A DNA stretch of 64,000 nucleotides, taken from assembly GCA_025738555.1 (NCBI GenBank), contig JAOVFP010000001.1:5704001-5768000 (forward strand), read 5' to 3'. The DNA is from Cyathus striatus (taxonomy: Eukaryota; Basidiomycota; Agaricomycetes; Agaricales; Nidulariaceae). This document shows positions 46,401 through 54,922 of the stretch, piece after piece. The notes under the pieces are model-generated. The model ran no database searches, was not told where the DNA came from, and saw only the letters and a list, made by a program, of their open reading frames with translations. The position numbers were made by a program, and so were the translations under genes. The number at the start of each line of letters is the position of its first letter. The stretch's first letter is position 1.

Positions 46401-48052
46401 GCCTTGGCTGCTGATGATCCATCACCAGGCTCGAAGTGTGGGAGGAGGCGTCCAATGAGAGCAATGGCGACTGTTCGTGTGTATGTGCCCTTTCTGTACT
46501 TGTTAAGGACGTCGTCGAGCTTGGAGACCAGGACATGTTCGAAAAAACTGCTATTGTCCCGGGAATAGTTTTCTGTGCTCGAATTTCCAAACATTCCTTG
46601 AGACTGAGACCGAGACGAGACACCAGCGGGAGATTGATAGTCGTTTCCGGCATTGTCAGAGGTTCCCCTTGGAGGCGGCTGAGGAGCGAACGTGGTTCCA
46701 AACGAGTGGTGAGATTCGGCTCCAATCGGTGCTCGATTCCCATCCTCTGAAGCAACGACAGTCTCGGTGCTGGTAGGTACTCGAGACACATCGGGTTCAG
46801 CTCGACTGGTGGACTCACGTTGCTTCCCCTTTCCCTTCCGGCGAGATCCCTCTGGTAATTCGGTGACGACGATTGATTCCGGGTCAATGAGCGGTTCCGA
46901 ATCTTCGAAGGCGACATGTCTCCGGTCCCCTCGAAGTGTCGTTCCATCAGTCATGTGATAGATATGAGGAGTGTTCAGCAACGATGTGATTTATTAGTAG
47001 CGCGAAGAAACTGATATCCTAAAGACTGGTGCGAGAGGAAGAGGGATAGTCAGTCAGATGAAAGGTGCTTCCAATGATGCTACCTACCTGGTGCGAGAGG
47101 AAGAGGGATGCGGGGAATCCAATCCCAGCTTGCCTCTTTGAACCATTTCAGGAGGAAGCTCCCCAACAATGAAGAGCAAGCCTATTAGGCGGCACAACAG
47201 TGGTGCCAAGAGCATAGTCAGTCAATGCCTTGTGTGTCGAGGCAGAACAAGGCTGACTAACTAGATTCGATCCGGGCAGTGCCAGCCGCTCGTGAAGTCC
47301 GTTGTGACTTCACGACCCAGTTGCTTACTCCTACTTCATTGGCCCAGTGCAAGGATTTCCTTGAACTGTAACCAGCAAGGCCACTATTGAAGATTCTGAC
47401 AAAGAGGCAGACGGGGAAAATGTTAGAAATGACGATAACGCCGAACACGAAGATGATGGTGAAGCGTCGAAGGGGAATACAGTCGGGGAAGATGAGTCTG
47501 AGCCGGAGCAAGTAAGAGGCAAGGGTAAGGCGAAGGGAAAAGGTAAAGGCAATGAAAAGCCTAGGATACCGCCTTGTTATCTTGAGCCGGTGGATCGATG
47601 CCCAGAGTGCGAGAAGAGGGGCTTATCGCCTTGTATAGTCAACGTCAAGTAAGTCTCTTTTTGTTTTACCTAACTCCGGAACTAATGGTCTTCATAGCGG
47701 CAAAATCACCAAGGGAGTCCGGGCCTGCGATTATTGCAGGGTACACAAGGCCAAGTGCTTTGAAGAGCCTCTTACCCGTGGCCGTGTATGGCCAGTAGAG
47801 GAAGGACCCAATGGCTCTGGGAGCTCGTCTGGGGGATCTTTTCCTCCTGACGCTCTTGAAGCCATCCGGAACTTGGTGGAAACGAACAAGGTCAACTCGG
47901 AGTTAGTGAGAGAGAATTCGGCGTTGATGAGGCAAGCCATGGGTGTATGGGAATCGATTGCAGAGAGGTTGGGAACATTGCTGAGTGCAATGCCTGGGGC
48001 TGATACTTCGGCGGAGATTGATGAATCCGGAAGTGAAGAAGAGGAAGAGTGA
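40478..48052 (+). CDS. Antisense accessory ORF of Gypsy-2: acidic protein with Cys cluster, split by the DIRS element
   Basis: Plus-strand segments 40478-41588, 47375-47648 and 47698-48052 join in frame to 579 codons once the DIRS element and one GT-AG intron (47649-47697) are removed. Residues 60-160 are very acidic (D/E runs). The middle is helical, and residues about 340-380 are basic with G-R-A-R-G-R-G-R. Further on lie C-P-E-C-E-K-R-G-L-S-P-C and, across the intron, C-D-Y-C-R-V-H-K-A-K-C, an arrangement similar to fungal Zn-cluster DNA-binding domains, and a glutamate-rich end. It runs opposite to gag-pol and has no stop in the joined frame, so it was probably under selection until the insertion. 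A regulator or DNA/RNA-binding accessory protein is plausible. In its present state it is disrupted. Confidence 0.72.
41589..41804 (-). repeat. DIRS split repeat beta, outer copy
   Basis: About 216 bp, repeated at 42258-42473 with a few substitutions. It is followed by about 75 bp of sequence not in the other copy (41805-41879). Confidence 0.8.
41880..42257 (-). repeat. DIRS split repeat alpha, inner copy
   Basis: 378 bp, repeated at 46997-47374 with the same length. The two copies differ at two bases, both G to A at CpG. Confidence 0.88.
42258..42473 (-). repeat. DIRS split repeat beta, inner copy
   Basis: Matches 41589-41804. A T-rich tract (42486-42550) separates it from the end of the recombinase gene. 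Confidence 0.8.
42596..43585 (-). pseudogene. DIRS tyrosine recombinase with one TAG stop
   Basis: ATG at 43585 overlaps the RT stop as TAATG. The N-terminal part is the SAM-like core-binding domain (T-L-N-Y-S-S-A-L-N-S-Y). The catalytic part has Y-G-L-M-R-L-G-E-L (first Arg), G-H-S-L-R-S-G-G-A (His-x-x-Arg), I-G-R-W-S-S and Y-Q-I-Y-I-R-K-H-P (nucleophile Tyr). All catalytic residues are present, but TAG at 42839-42841 breaks the frame between the two halves; Trp (TGG) is common there. Total 330 codons counting both stops. It would integrate a circular cDNA without target duplication. Confidence 0.85.
43585..45459 (-). CDS. DIRS reverse transcriptase-RNase H
   Basis: The same frame is open up to 46947, but the part above about 45460 overlaps gag and is a shadow. 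ATG 45459 or 45396 are the likely starts (624 or 603 residues). RT marks: G-L-R-D-G-F-W-P-G-A, F-K-S-D-V-Q-S-A-Y-R and Q-Y-S-D-D-I-F-G (the Y-x-D-D catalytic site). RNase H: L-Y-V-D-A-C-L-E-G-I-G, Y-S-D-S-E-N-T-V-A-L and I-A-G-E-D-N-H-V-A-D-A-L-S-R. No protease or integrase, as expected for the DIRS order. No stop in the frame. Confidence 0.88.
   Translation of the reverse strand: MEWPVASPENRGSEQAFGTHPMYRRQLQNFSPSFSLSPVLSYTLHARPFTLPPSKITKNPFLRSVLYKNPSLFCIITPINVDRFEFYLSSHPNRPFVNSVCHGLRDGFWPGAIYKEKHRLSRDASRERPFQTPEQEAFLYEQRDREVALGRFSPAFGPLLPQGMYSMPIHAVPKAESAFRMVTNHSAGKDSLNSMISQEEIEGRSPLDSLKPLGDTLLALRDEYGPNEVFILFKSDVQSAYRLAPMNFFWQLMQVVTMPNGDRHIDRCNVFGNKASSGIWIGIMSLVTWIAVFIKFIHDIFQYSDDIFGVERACNMTWYEPYQAYFPSKQAQLLYLWDELGIPHQQNKQVYGSILTIIGFEVDANRLTITMSSQKKQELMEHITWFCSPGIIKHPLREFQWLAGWINWALNVFPLLRPGLFSLYQKTAGKDEPLSRIYVNNEIRSDLHWLLTHLRRERELLILEEITWLPDFVDTTLYVDACLEGIGIWDCSLHLGHYYRIPLDLLGHDIYPYEVAAVVSALSLLSERVLSTRTVIIYSDSENTVALFNSLRAPHTCLNRMLKFSVDLLIQENIQLRVLHIAGEDNHVADALSRCQFDRARKYDPSIFIDSFQPPRPVLGALRK
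45419..46981 (-). pseudogene. DIRS gag-like protein with C-terminal Cys/His fingers, one TGA
   Basis: ATG 46981 opens 478 codons up to TGA 45545-45547, where Arg fits. The frame then continues to TGA 45419 with C-G-F-R-G-D-R-C-K-Y-I-H and C-F-K-C-D-K-P-G-H-G-M-A-S-C, a CCCH-like finger and a CCHC knuckle. The first 300 residues are Ser/Arg-rich. The block W-F-T-A-W-Q-Y-T-I-D-A-I-L-Y-L-F-P-H-R is the conserved gag-like part in agaricomycete elements of this kind. Loss of the fingers by the TGA would impair RNA binding. Confidence 0.75.
46997..47374 (-). repeat. DIRS split repeat alpha, outer copy
   Basis: 378 bp, the 5' terminal repeat in coding orientation, ending at ACCA at 47371-47374. Confidence 0.88.
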
Positions 48053-48180
48053 GCCGGGAGAAATGTAGCTACCGCGGGGAAAAAATGTATTTTTGTATTT
48101 ATTGAACTTTGAATTGTTTTTTGGCGTATAAGTTTTCTAAGAGAAGAAGCGGATGAAAATGAGTTAAAGCGGAACAAAAT

Positions 48181-51100
48181 CTATGGTGTGTCTGGGTTGG
48201 GCTTATCAGGGTATTTAGAATGGAACTCCTCGATAAGTTCAACAGCGTGCTCTAGCTCTGTGGCAGCTAACCAAGTTAACTCTTCATCGGTGCCTTCATA
48301 TCCAGACCAGCGGACCAGATAACGAAGTTTACATTTGCACCGACGATCTAACTTGGAGTCACAAATTTCACTGACTTCATACTCGATGTCGCCATCAAGT
48401 TCCACTGGAGGCGGTGGAGATATTTCTCGTTCAGGGAAAGGATTTTCTGTGGCTGGCTCTAGCATAGAGATGTGGAAGACAGGATGTACTGAACGAAAGT
48501 TCGTGGGGAGGCGTAAGGTACGAGAGTGGGATCCAGTCTCGGCAATAATCTCGTATGGACCATAATACTTCTCAGCAAACTTTTTTGCAGGACGAGTAGT
48601 TTTAAAGAACTTAGCGCGGACAAAAGCCTTTGTTCCAACCTTGAACTCCGGAGCTGGCAACCGACGGTTGTCTGCTCCAACTTGATAACGCTTTTGAGCA
48701 AGTGCTATTTCAGTTTTGAGGAGCTCGTGAAGTTCTTGGAGGTCAACGGCAAATTCCCGTGCTTTAGCTGCAGTAACGTCTCGTTCCGGATGAACTGTTA
48801 TTGCTGGATGATAACCCTTGTTGGCGAAGAAGGGGGGTTGTATTAGTGGTCGAGCTCGGTGTATTATTATACGTGAACTCAGCGAGAGGGAGTAGAACGG
48901 CCCAATTATCTTGCTGATAATTGCAGTATATTCGAACATACTGTTCTAATACTTGGTTGATCCGTTCTGTTTGTCCATCGCCCTCTGGGTGGTAACCAGA
49001 GGTAAAGTGTAACTTCATGTCAAGCACTTTGCCTAATGAACGAAAGAAGTGAGAGATGAATTCTGAACCTCTGTCAGAAGTAACATGTCCTGGAACACCA
49101 TGTTTAGAAAAAACATGCAAGACAAAGAGTTGAGCGAGTTGAGCGGAGGTGATGGTGTTATAACAGGGAATGAATATTGCCTGCTTGCTGAAACGATCTA
49201 CAACGACCAGTACGGAGTTATACTCTTCTGAACCGGATTTAGGCAGCGTCTCGATGAAATCCATGGATATTGAACTCCAAGGGCGAGCCGGAATTGGAAG
49301 TTGTTTCAATGTGCCATAGGGTCGATGTCTTTGGGGTTTAGATCGCATGCAAGTTGTACAGGACTTACAATAATCCTTGATATAAGTACGTAGTCCAGGC
49401 CAAGTATATTCACGCCTAATGATGGACAGGGTCTTGTTTTGACCGGGGTGTCCAGCGAGGATGTGATCGTGCTTGTACTGAAGAACGCGAAGGCGAAGGG
49501 AATTGTCATTGGGAACATAGATACGTTCGTTGAGACGGAGTAATTTGTCCGTTCCGACTGACCAACGACCAGTGGGATCTCGGAGATGAATAGCAGCAAC
49601 GGTGTCAGTAGGTTGAGCGATCAAGATATCATGATGAAGTTGCTCAACGTCCATAACCATGCTAGCTCCGAGGATGGGTAGAAAGAGAATAGTAGCTCGC
49701 AATGAAGTAGTAAGTTGTTCTTGAGTGAAAACTGGCCTAAAGTTATGCGGATTGACTTTGGCATAGTCGTTATCCCCCTCTTTAGGATAGACGTCCCAGC
49801 GTCTAGTTAAAGCGTCTGGTTTAGCTCCGAGTTTCCCCGGACGAAAACGAATAACTAAATTGAATTGAGAAAGAGACTCTGACCAACGAGCTTGACGGCG
49901 AGTAAGAATTTTGGTGGTAGAAAAGTATTCGAGGTTCTTGTGATCTGTGACCACGTCGATTGGAATACCTGAACCCTCCAAGTAATGCCGCCATACTTTA
50001 AAAGCTTCGAAGATAGCTAGGAGTTCTTTGTCATGGGTGTCGTAATTTAACTCCGGGGCAGTGAAGGTCCTGGAGTGGAATGCTATAGGGTGGATATCGC
50101 CATCGTCAGCGATGATAGAGAGAATAGCTCCTAGTGCATAGTCTGAAGCATCAGTCTCTACTATAATCTGCGCATCTGGCACCCAGTGTGTAAGCACTGG
50201 AGCAGTACTGAAAGCATCTTTCAGATGTTTGAACGCCGCACGGCATGCGGGGGTAAAATCCCACTTCAAACCCTTTCGGGTAAGACGTGTTAACGAAACG
50301 ACAATATCCGAATAATCCCGGATGAAACGTCGATAGAAATTGGCGAAGCCAAGGAAAGACTGAACATCTTTCACTTTTCTAGGCTCAGGCCAATCCTGAA
50401 TCGTTTGGACTTTGTCCTTAGACATTGTGAGGCCGTACGGAGAAAGAACGTAACCGAGGTACTCAACAGATTCTGTGTGGAATTCACACTTATCCGCCCG
50501 GGCATAAAGACCATGCTTCCGTAATCGACGCAAGACTTCTTTAACGTGTCGACAGTGTTCCTCGATGTTATTTGAGTAGATAAGGATGTCATCGAGGTAA
50601 ACTATTACGCACACGTCAAGTAAATCTTTGAAGATATCGTTCATAAAACGTTGAAAAGCTGCCGGCGCGTTGGTAAGTCCAAATGGCATTACTAGCCATT
50701 CAAAAGAGCCATAACGAGTGCGAAAGGCAGTCTTCCATTCATCTCCGTCAGTAATACGGACAAGATGGTAAGCGTGGCGAAGGTCGATTTTAGAATAAAT
50801 TCGAGCCTTGCGAGGGCTATCAAGGAGGTCGGCAATGAGAGGGAGAGGGTACCTGTCCTTCTTGGAGATGGCATTAAGTCCACGAAAATCAACACAAAGC
50901 CGAAGTGAACCATCCTTCTTCTGGACGAAAAGCACTGGTGCCCCGTGCGGAGAACGTGAAGGACGTATAAAGCCAATGCGAAGATGTTCATCTATGAACT
51001 GTCGCAGTGATCCAAGCTCGGATTGAGAAAGAGAGTACACCGTACCAACTGGAGGGGCAGTGCCCTCATCCAGGTTGATTTTGAGATCGTAAGGACGGTG

Positions 51101-51901
51101 TGGAGCAAGTGTATCTGCTCGGGTTTTGCTGAAGACGTCAGCAAACTCGTGGTATTCCGAGGGAACATTAGAAAGGTCAATGGTCTCTGTGGTCATAGCA
51201 GCAGCAGCAGACGCAGAGACTACAGCACCGAGATGTATCCTGAAGGTTTGAGACCCTTCAAGTTTGCTAGCTCTAAGAAACGCGGCAGCGTTGATCATAG
51301 AGATGCTCGGAGGTGGAAGTGAATCCGACGGAGGAAATGATGGCTCATTTGGTGAAGTATGTGGCAATGAAGGAATATCCTTCGGAACAGGGGTCGACGG
51401 GAGCGGAGTAGATTCTTCTGTAGCAGTGGTTTGGAAGCGAAGTATGCGTCTCTGTACCCAGTCAATCAACGGATTGTATTGGGTGAGCCAGTTAAATCCT
51501 AGAACCACGGAGCAAGAAGAATCAAGCGGAGTCACATATAGTGCAAGGGAAATACATTCACCAGATGGAAACGTTACAGGTAAATTTATACACTCTGTAA
51601 GCATAGAATTTGTGGTGCCGTCAAACAGTCGTAATGCTATCGGGGTTATTGGAGTGGTAGGTAGGTGATTTGTCCGAACGAAAAACGAATCAATGAAACA
51701 ATGAGTAGAACCGGAGTCAATGAGGGCAGCATAGGTAAGAATAGTGTTCGGTGTTACATGAGATGGAGAGGTGAGCGGTATATGTACAGCCTGGGGATCA
51801 GAAAGAGCGGACGCGTTAAGTCTTACCTCCATATGAGCACAAGGGAGAGGAACGCGGCCCTCGACTTGTGCGGAGTTACAAGGACCGCGCTCTATTTTTT
51901 T
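48181..51901 (-). pseudogene. Gypsy-2 pol: protease, RT, RNase H, integrase, chromodomain; frameshifted
   Basis: The main frame runs 51901-48840 and the last part continues in another frame to 48181. Retropepsin L-I-D-S-G-S (about 51715), RT with V-Y-L-D-D-I-L-I-Y (about 50590), RNase H V-E-T-D-A-S-D, integrase with H-D-H-I-L-A-G-H-P-G-Q, C-x-x-C, D-F-I-E-T-L-P, S-D-R-G-S-E-F and H-P-E-G-D-G-Q-T-E-R, and a C-terminal chromodomain (L-R-Y-L-V-R-W-S-G-Y-E) at 48200-48340. The shift lies in a run of six C on the coding strand at about 48834-48839, where five would keep the frame. No nonsense codons occur, in contrast to Gypsy-1, which fits its youth. A sequencing error in the run is possible. Confidence 0.88.
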
Positions 51902-52049
51902 GAACTCCCTTTCTTGGGGCTCAACGAGGCAGACGCCTCGGGGGAAATAGCAGTGGCACGGGCTCTTGCAGCTGTGGAGGTAGCCTTGCGGCAATCCTTG
52001 GCCATGTGGCCAGGCCTGGCACAAAACAAGCAGAGCTTGTTATCCAAGC
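51895..52049 (-). other. Gypsy-2 nucleocapsid zinc knuckle in a third frame
   Basis: C-L-F-C-A-R-P-G-H-M-A-K-D-C (51991-52033) is a CCHC knuckle lying between gag and pol but in neither frame. It joins gag after a one-base shift near 52050 and pol after a one-base backward shift at A AAA AAA (51895-51901). The second could be a programmed minus-one site; the first looks like an indel. Confidence 0.65.
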
Positions 52050-53578
52050 GACGCTATGCGTTCCTCTGGGAGTAACTTGCCATCAGGCCCAAGCTTACCA
52101 GTTAGGTCAGGAGCCTGAGAGGCAGGAGGCCTAGGTTGGCTCCTGTTGGGTCTGTGGGGCGAAGAACCAGAGGAAGTGCTGGGAGGGTTTATCCGAGCAG
52201 TACTAGAGGTTGAGGCCGCCGGCCTAGAGGGAAACGTTCCCCGGCGCTGATTACTAGCAGCCGGAGGAAAGGTCCTCGTAGGCGGAGCAGGAAGCTTATG
52301 GCGCCTTTCCTCAATGGAACGCTCAGTGTAGCGCTCCCAGTGACGCTGATCGAAACCTTGGGCCAAAGCCTTCATGGGTTGAAGGGATTCGGGTCGAGGG
52401 ATTTCCCTACCCGAGATCTTGTCCTTAATGCGTGGACAGAGACCGTAGTAGTATTGCGAGGTGAGGGAAGGATCGTCCCAGTTCAACAAGGTAGCGTACT
52501 TGTTGAAATCGATTTCGTACGAAGTGATGCGATGGTGGTTTTCCATCTTCAATGCACGAATCTCTAATTCAGCTTCTGCGCGCGGGTTAGTTTGACCGAA
52601 ATGAGTCCGGAGCAAACTAACGAAAAAGAGCCAATCGTCCATCCAGCGCTCATAAACGTCCTCGTCGAGGTGCGTACTAAACAACGCCCCTGCAGCTCCC
52701 CTGAGGAAAGTCAAAGTATAATCGACTTTTGCCTGGTCACTGTTGTAGAGATGGGGGTTGTTTCTAAAATTCAAGCGGCACTGAGTCAAGAAAGCATCTA
52801 GCTTGTCGGTGCTAGAGCCATCAAAAATATCAGGCGCGTGAACTTTCTTGTCGCGTGGTGAAGGAGGGGGAGGTGGTCGTTCCATGATGCACTCTACAAT
52901 GGTAGTGAGAGCGCCGACCACATCCTCTCCATCATAATGGCGTCGACGAGAGTGGCGTGAGGATGCGCGAGATGAGCCATGAGATGAGGGAACAGAACCT
53001 CCATTTGGGCCAGGTCCTCCAGGAGAAATTCCTCCAGGGCCTGCAGGATCATTGTGATCCGAGGGAGGTACTTCATCCTCGACATCGCCAAACTGAGAAT
53101 CATTATCAGAGGGCTCATGATTGGAGCCGTCATCAGAAGGTTCATAACCATTGTCCCCGTTGCCATTATCTCCTGGTGGTGGTGGTGGCGGAGCGCTCCC
53201 AGCACCTGAAGGTATAGGTGCTTTAGGGGGTGCTAGAACCGGAGTTGTAGCTCGTGGGTCGGAGTCAATGGTGGCATGTGGGACGAGCGTCGGGTCAAAA
53301 GGAAATACTAATGGCATAGGTCGGGCAGTGCTGACGTACTCGAATGCTGGTTGCAGCACACGTTGAGTGCGTCCGGCCGAGATGGGAATTCTTGAGTCCA
53401 ATGCACTGGCCGATTCCGGAACAGGAGAACGAGAGACAGAGAGAGGCCTAGGGACGGCCGGAGTACTGGTGGCAGTAGCAGATTGCTGTGAAGCCAAACG
53501 GTTACTGCGTCGGGCTTGCAGTGGAACAGTCCGCTGCTGGTGACTGCGTTGGTGTGCAGTTTCAGTACGTGTAGCCAT
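52040..53578 (-). CDS. Gypsy-2 gag
   Basis: 512 codons. The N-terminal 230 residues are Pro/Ser/Gly-rich low complexity. Then P-D-I-F-D-G-S-S-T-D-K-L-D-A-F-L-T-Q-C and Y-L-Y-like capsid helices (F-V-S-L-L-R-T-H-F-G, N-P-R-A-E-A-E), the retrotransposon gag core. The Pro/Arg-rich end leads to the zinc knuckle, which lies one frame away. The ATG at 53578 follows the primer-binding site by about 40 bp. Confidence 0.85.
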   Translation of the reverse strand: MATRTETAHQRSHQQRTVPLQARRSNRLASQQSATATSTPAVPRPLSVSRSPVPESASALDSRIPISAGRTQRVLQPAFEYVSTARPMPLVFPFDPTLVPHATIDSDPRATTPVLAPPKAPIPSGAGSAPPPPPPGDNGNGDNGYEPSDDGSNHEPSDNDSQFGDVEDEVPPSDHNDPAGPGGISPGGPGPNGGSVPSSHGSSRASSRHSRRRHYDGEDVVGALTTIVECIMERPPPPPSPRDKKVHAPDIFDGSSTDKLDAFLTQCRLNFRNNPHLYNSDQAKVDYTLTFLRGAAGALFSTHLDEDVYERWMDDWLFFVSLLRTHFGQTNPRAEAELEIRALKMENHHRITSYEIDFNKYATLLNWDDPSLTSQYYYGLCPRIKDKISGREIPRPESLQPMKALAQGFDQRHWERYTERSIEERRHKLPAPPTRTFPPAASNQRRGTFPSRPAASTSSTARINPPSTSSGSSPHRPNRSQPRPPASQAPDLTGKLGPDGKLLPEERIASLG

Positions 53579-53619
53579 TGGAAGAAAACAAAAACAAGCG
53601 GAGAAGATTCAAGGAAGTG

Positions 53620-53629
53620 AGTTTCGAAT
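53620..53629 (-). other. Gypsy-2 primer-binding site, probably self-priming
   Basis: ATTCGAAACT on the transcript strand, two bases after the 5' LTR, is complementary over 10 nt to AGTTTCGAAT in the LTR (53874-53883). It does not begin with TGG. Confidence 0.5.
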
Positions 53630-53631
53630 AC

Positions 53632-54308
53632 TGTCACGTCCCGTTCCAACTACTAAGGGTTGAACCACGAAGAAGGGTCTAGCGATGAGAGAAGCACGTA
53701 AGTAAACGGCTCGGGGGTAATGAACGAAGTACGGGAGTAATGGAACGTTGGCTTCAACTTATATGTTGCGCCCCTTGAACTTCTCGTTCCGTATTTAGAA
53801 GAAGGCGGAGCTGATGCTGATAACTCGGAGTTGGAACAAGTCCCAAGCGAAGGAAAGGGTATTAACGTAGTTGATTCGAAACTGTGGTCTACTTACAATA
53901 TAGAGTAGTTTATATAGTATTTACTTTGTCCCGGATGCGGAGGGAGTTAGTGTCTATGGGTTTGTGGCATACTGAGGGATAAGTAACTCCAGAGAATGTA
54001 GACTACAGTAGACTAGTTTCACGCCTCTAGATTACAGTCAACGTATAACGCCGATAGTTACGGTGATGACGAGGAACGGGGTAAAACTAATGGGGACGGG
54101 AGTTATAGAATGAACTAGAAAGAATGGAAAGGCATAGAACGAATAGTAGTAATAAAGGGAAGGGACAAGTAAACAATGACAAGTAAACATTAAGTAAGTA
54201 AGAGTTCCTTTTATAACAAACATATACAGTCCGGAGGAAACGTACAATCCTCGGATGAAAACATAACAGACTTGCGTCGGTCCTATGGGCTTTGTCACGG
54301 ATATGACA
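53632..54308 (-). repeat. Gypsy-2 5' LTR with TATA box
   Basis: 677 bp. TATATAAA on the coding strand (53916-53909) lies about 33 nt before 53883, the start of the segment complementary to the primer-binding site and thus the likely transcription start. Confidence 0.9.
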
Positions 54309-54313
54309 ATAAG

Positions 54314-54863
54314 GATGATGAATAAGGTGAGCTTGGCGACCTTCATCGGGAGAGGGTAAGGGAAAAGTAGAAGAACCAGATCTGTACAAGTTAAGAAGTG
54401 CGGGAAGTGTGGAGACGAAGTGTGGAATAGAAGTGCGGGAAAGGTAGGAAAAGTATGGCTATGACACACATATATCAATTATGTGTGATCAAACTTATCA
54501 CTCTTGTTTTCAGTGCAATAATGAAGCAATTGTTAAATCATCTGGATATTATATTAATTGGCATACAAGTTATATCTCAGAGAAATTTTGAACAATTTCA
54601 TAGCTCTCAAAGTGCTCTGTTGGTCAATGAATCATTTCCATTAAGAAAATGTAGCTTCATAGAAAAATAGCTTATAAAACACCACTAAGATATTACATTC
54701 AGCCTTAGATTTGCATGCACATAGTTCATACTATTTAAAATATATATACAAATTTCTGAGGCATTCCGAGCTGTGTGTAATGTGCTACAACCCAGGCGAT
54801 GCAAGAAACCATTCTCATTATGTGTGGGAATTGTTGATTGCCATCATTTTTGGCAACCACATG
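54314..54863. other. Right part of the TA-flanked element, no gene
   Basis: AT-rich continuation of the element that holds Gypsy-2. The last 160 bp are inverted relative to 37856-38020. Confidence 0.45.
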
Positions 54864-54922
54864 TACATGTGAAGAAAGGGCAGTTAATTAATATCTTGTT
54901 CCATTCTTATCATAGGTAAGTA

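Larger units (their letters stand above)
41589..47374 (-). mobile_element. DIRS-order (tyrosine recombinase) retrotransposon with split direct repeats
   Basis: A 5786-bp element. In coding orientation the order is repeat alpha (47374-46997), gag, RT-RNase H, tyrosine recombinase, repeat beta (42473-42258), alpha (42257-41880), beta (41804-41589): the A1-ORFs-B1-A2-B2 pattern of Ngaro/PAT-type elements. There is no target duplication. ACCA occurs at the left junction (41585-41588), the inner junction (42254-42257) and the right junction (47371-47374), as expected for recombinase-mediated entry of a circle. Removal restores the frame of the Gypsy-2 antisense ORF. Confidence 0.88.
39632..54308 (-). 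mobile_element. Gypsy-2: young chromodomain Ty3/Gypsy element with an antisense ORF, interrupted by a DIRS element
   Basis: LTRs at 39632-40307 (676 bp) and 53632-54308 (677 bp) begin TGTCA and end TGACA. The target duplication ATAAG is at 39627-39631 and 54309-54313. Minus strand: gag, pol with chromodomain. Plus strand, in the 3' half: a 579-codon antisense ORF. The LTRs differ by one CpG-type transition and one G insertion, so the element is recent. Without the DIRS insertion it would be about 8.9 kb. Confidence 0.92.
37856..54863. mobile_element. DNA element with TA-flanked inverted repeats, hugely expanded by nested insertions
   Basis: The left end CACGTGGTTGCCAAAA and the inverse at the right end agree at 27 of 29 positions. 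Both ends abut TA (37854-37855, 54864-54865) and both abut pieces of one P450 gene. Subtracting Gypsy-2 and its duplication leaves about 2.3 kb, a normal size for a pogo-like or non-autonomous element. No transposase was recognised in the remainder. It is also possible that the two ends belong to two separate copies of the family. Confidence 0.55.

Noticed and set aside
45460..46947. Upstream half of the long DIRS RT frame as a 1120-residue protein
   Set aside because: It overlaps the gag gene in another frame; the gag frame has the conserved block and the zinc fingers, while this part is Ser/Thr-rich with no RT features.
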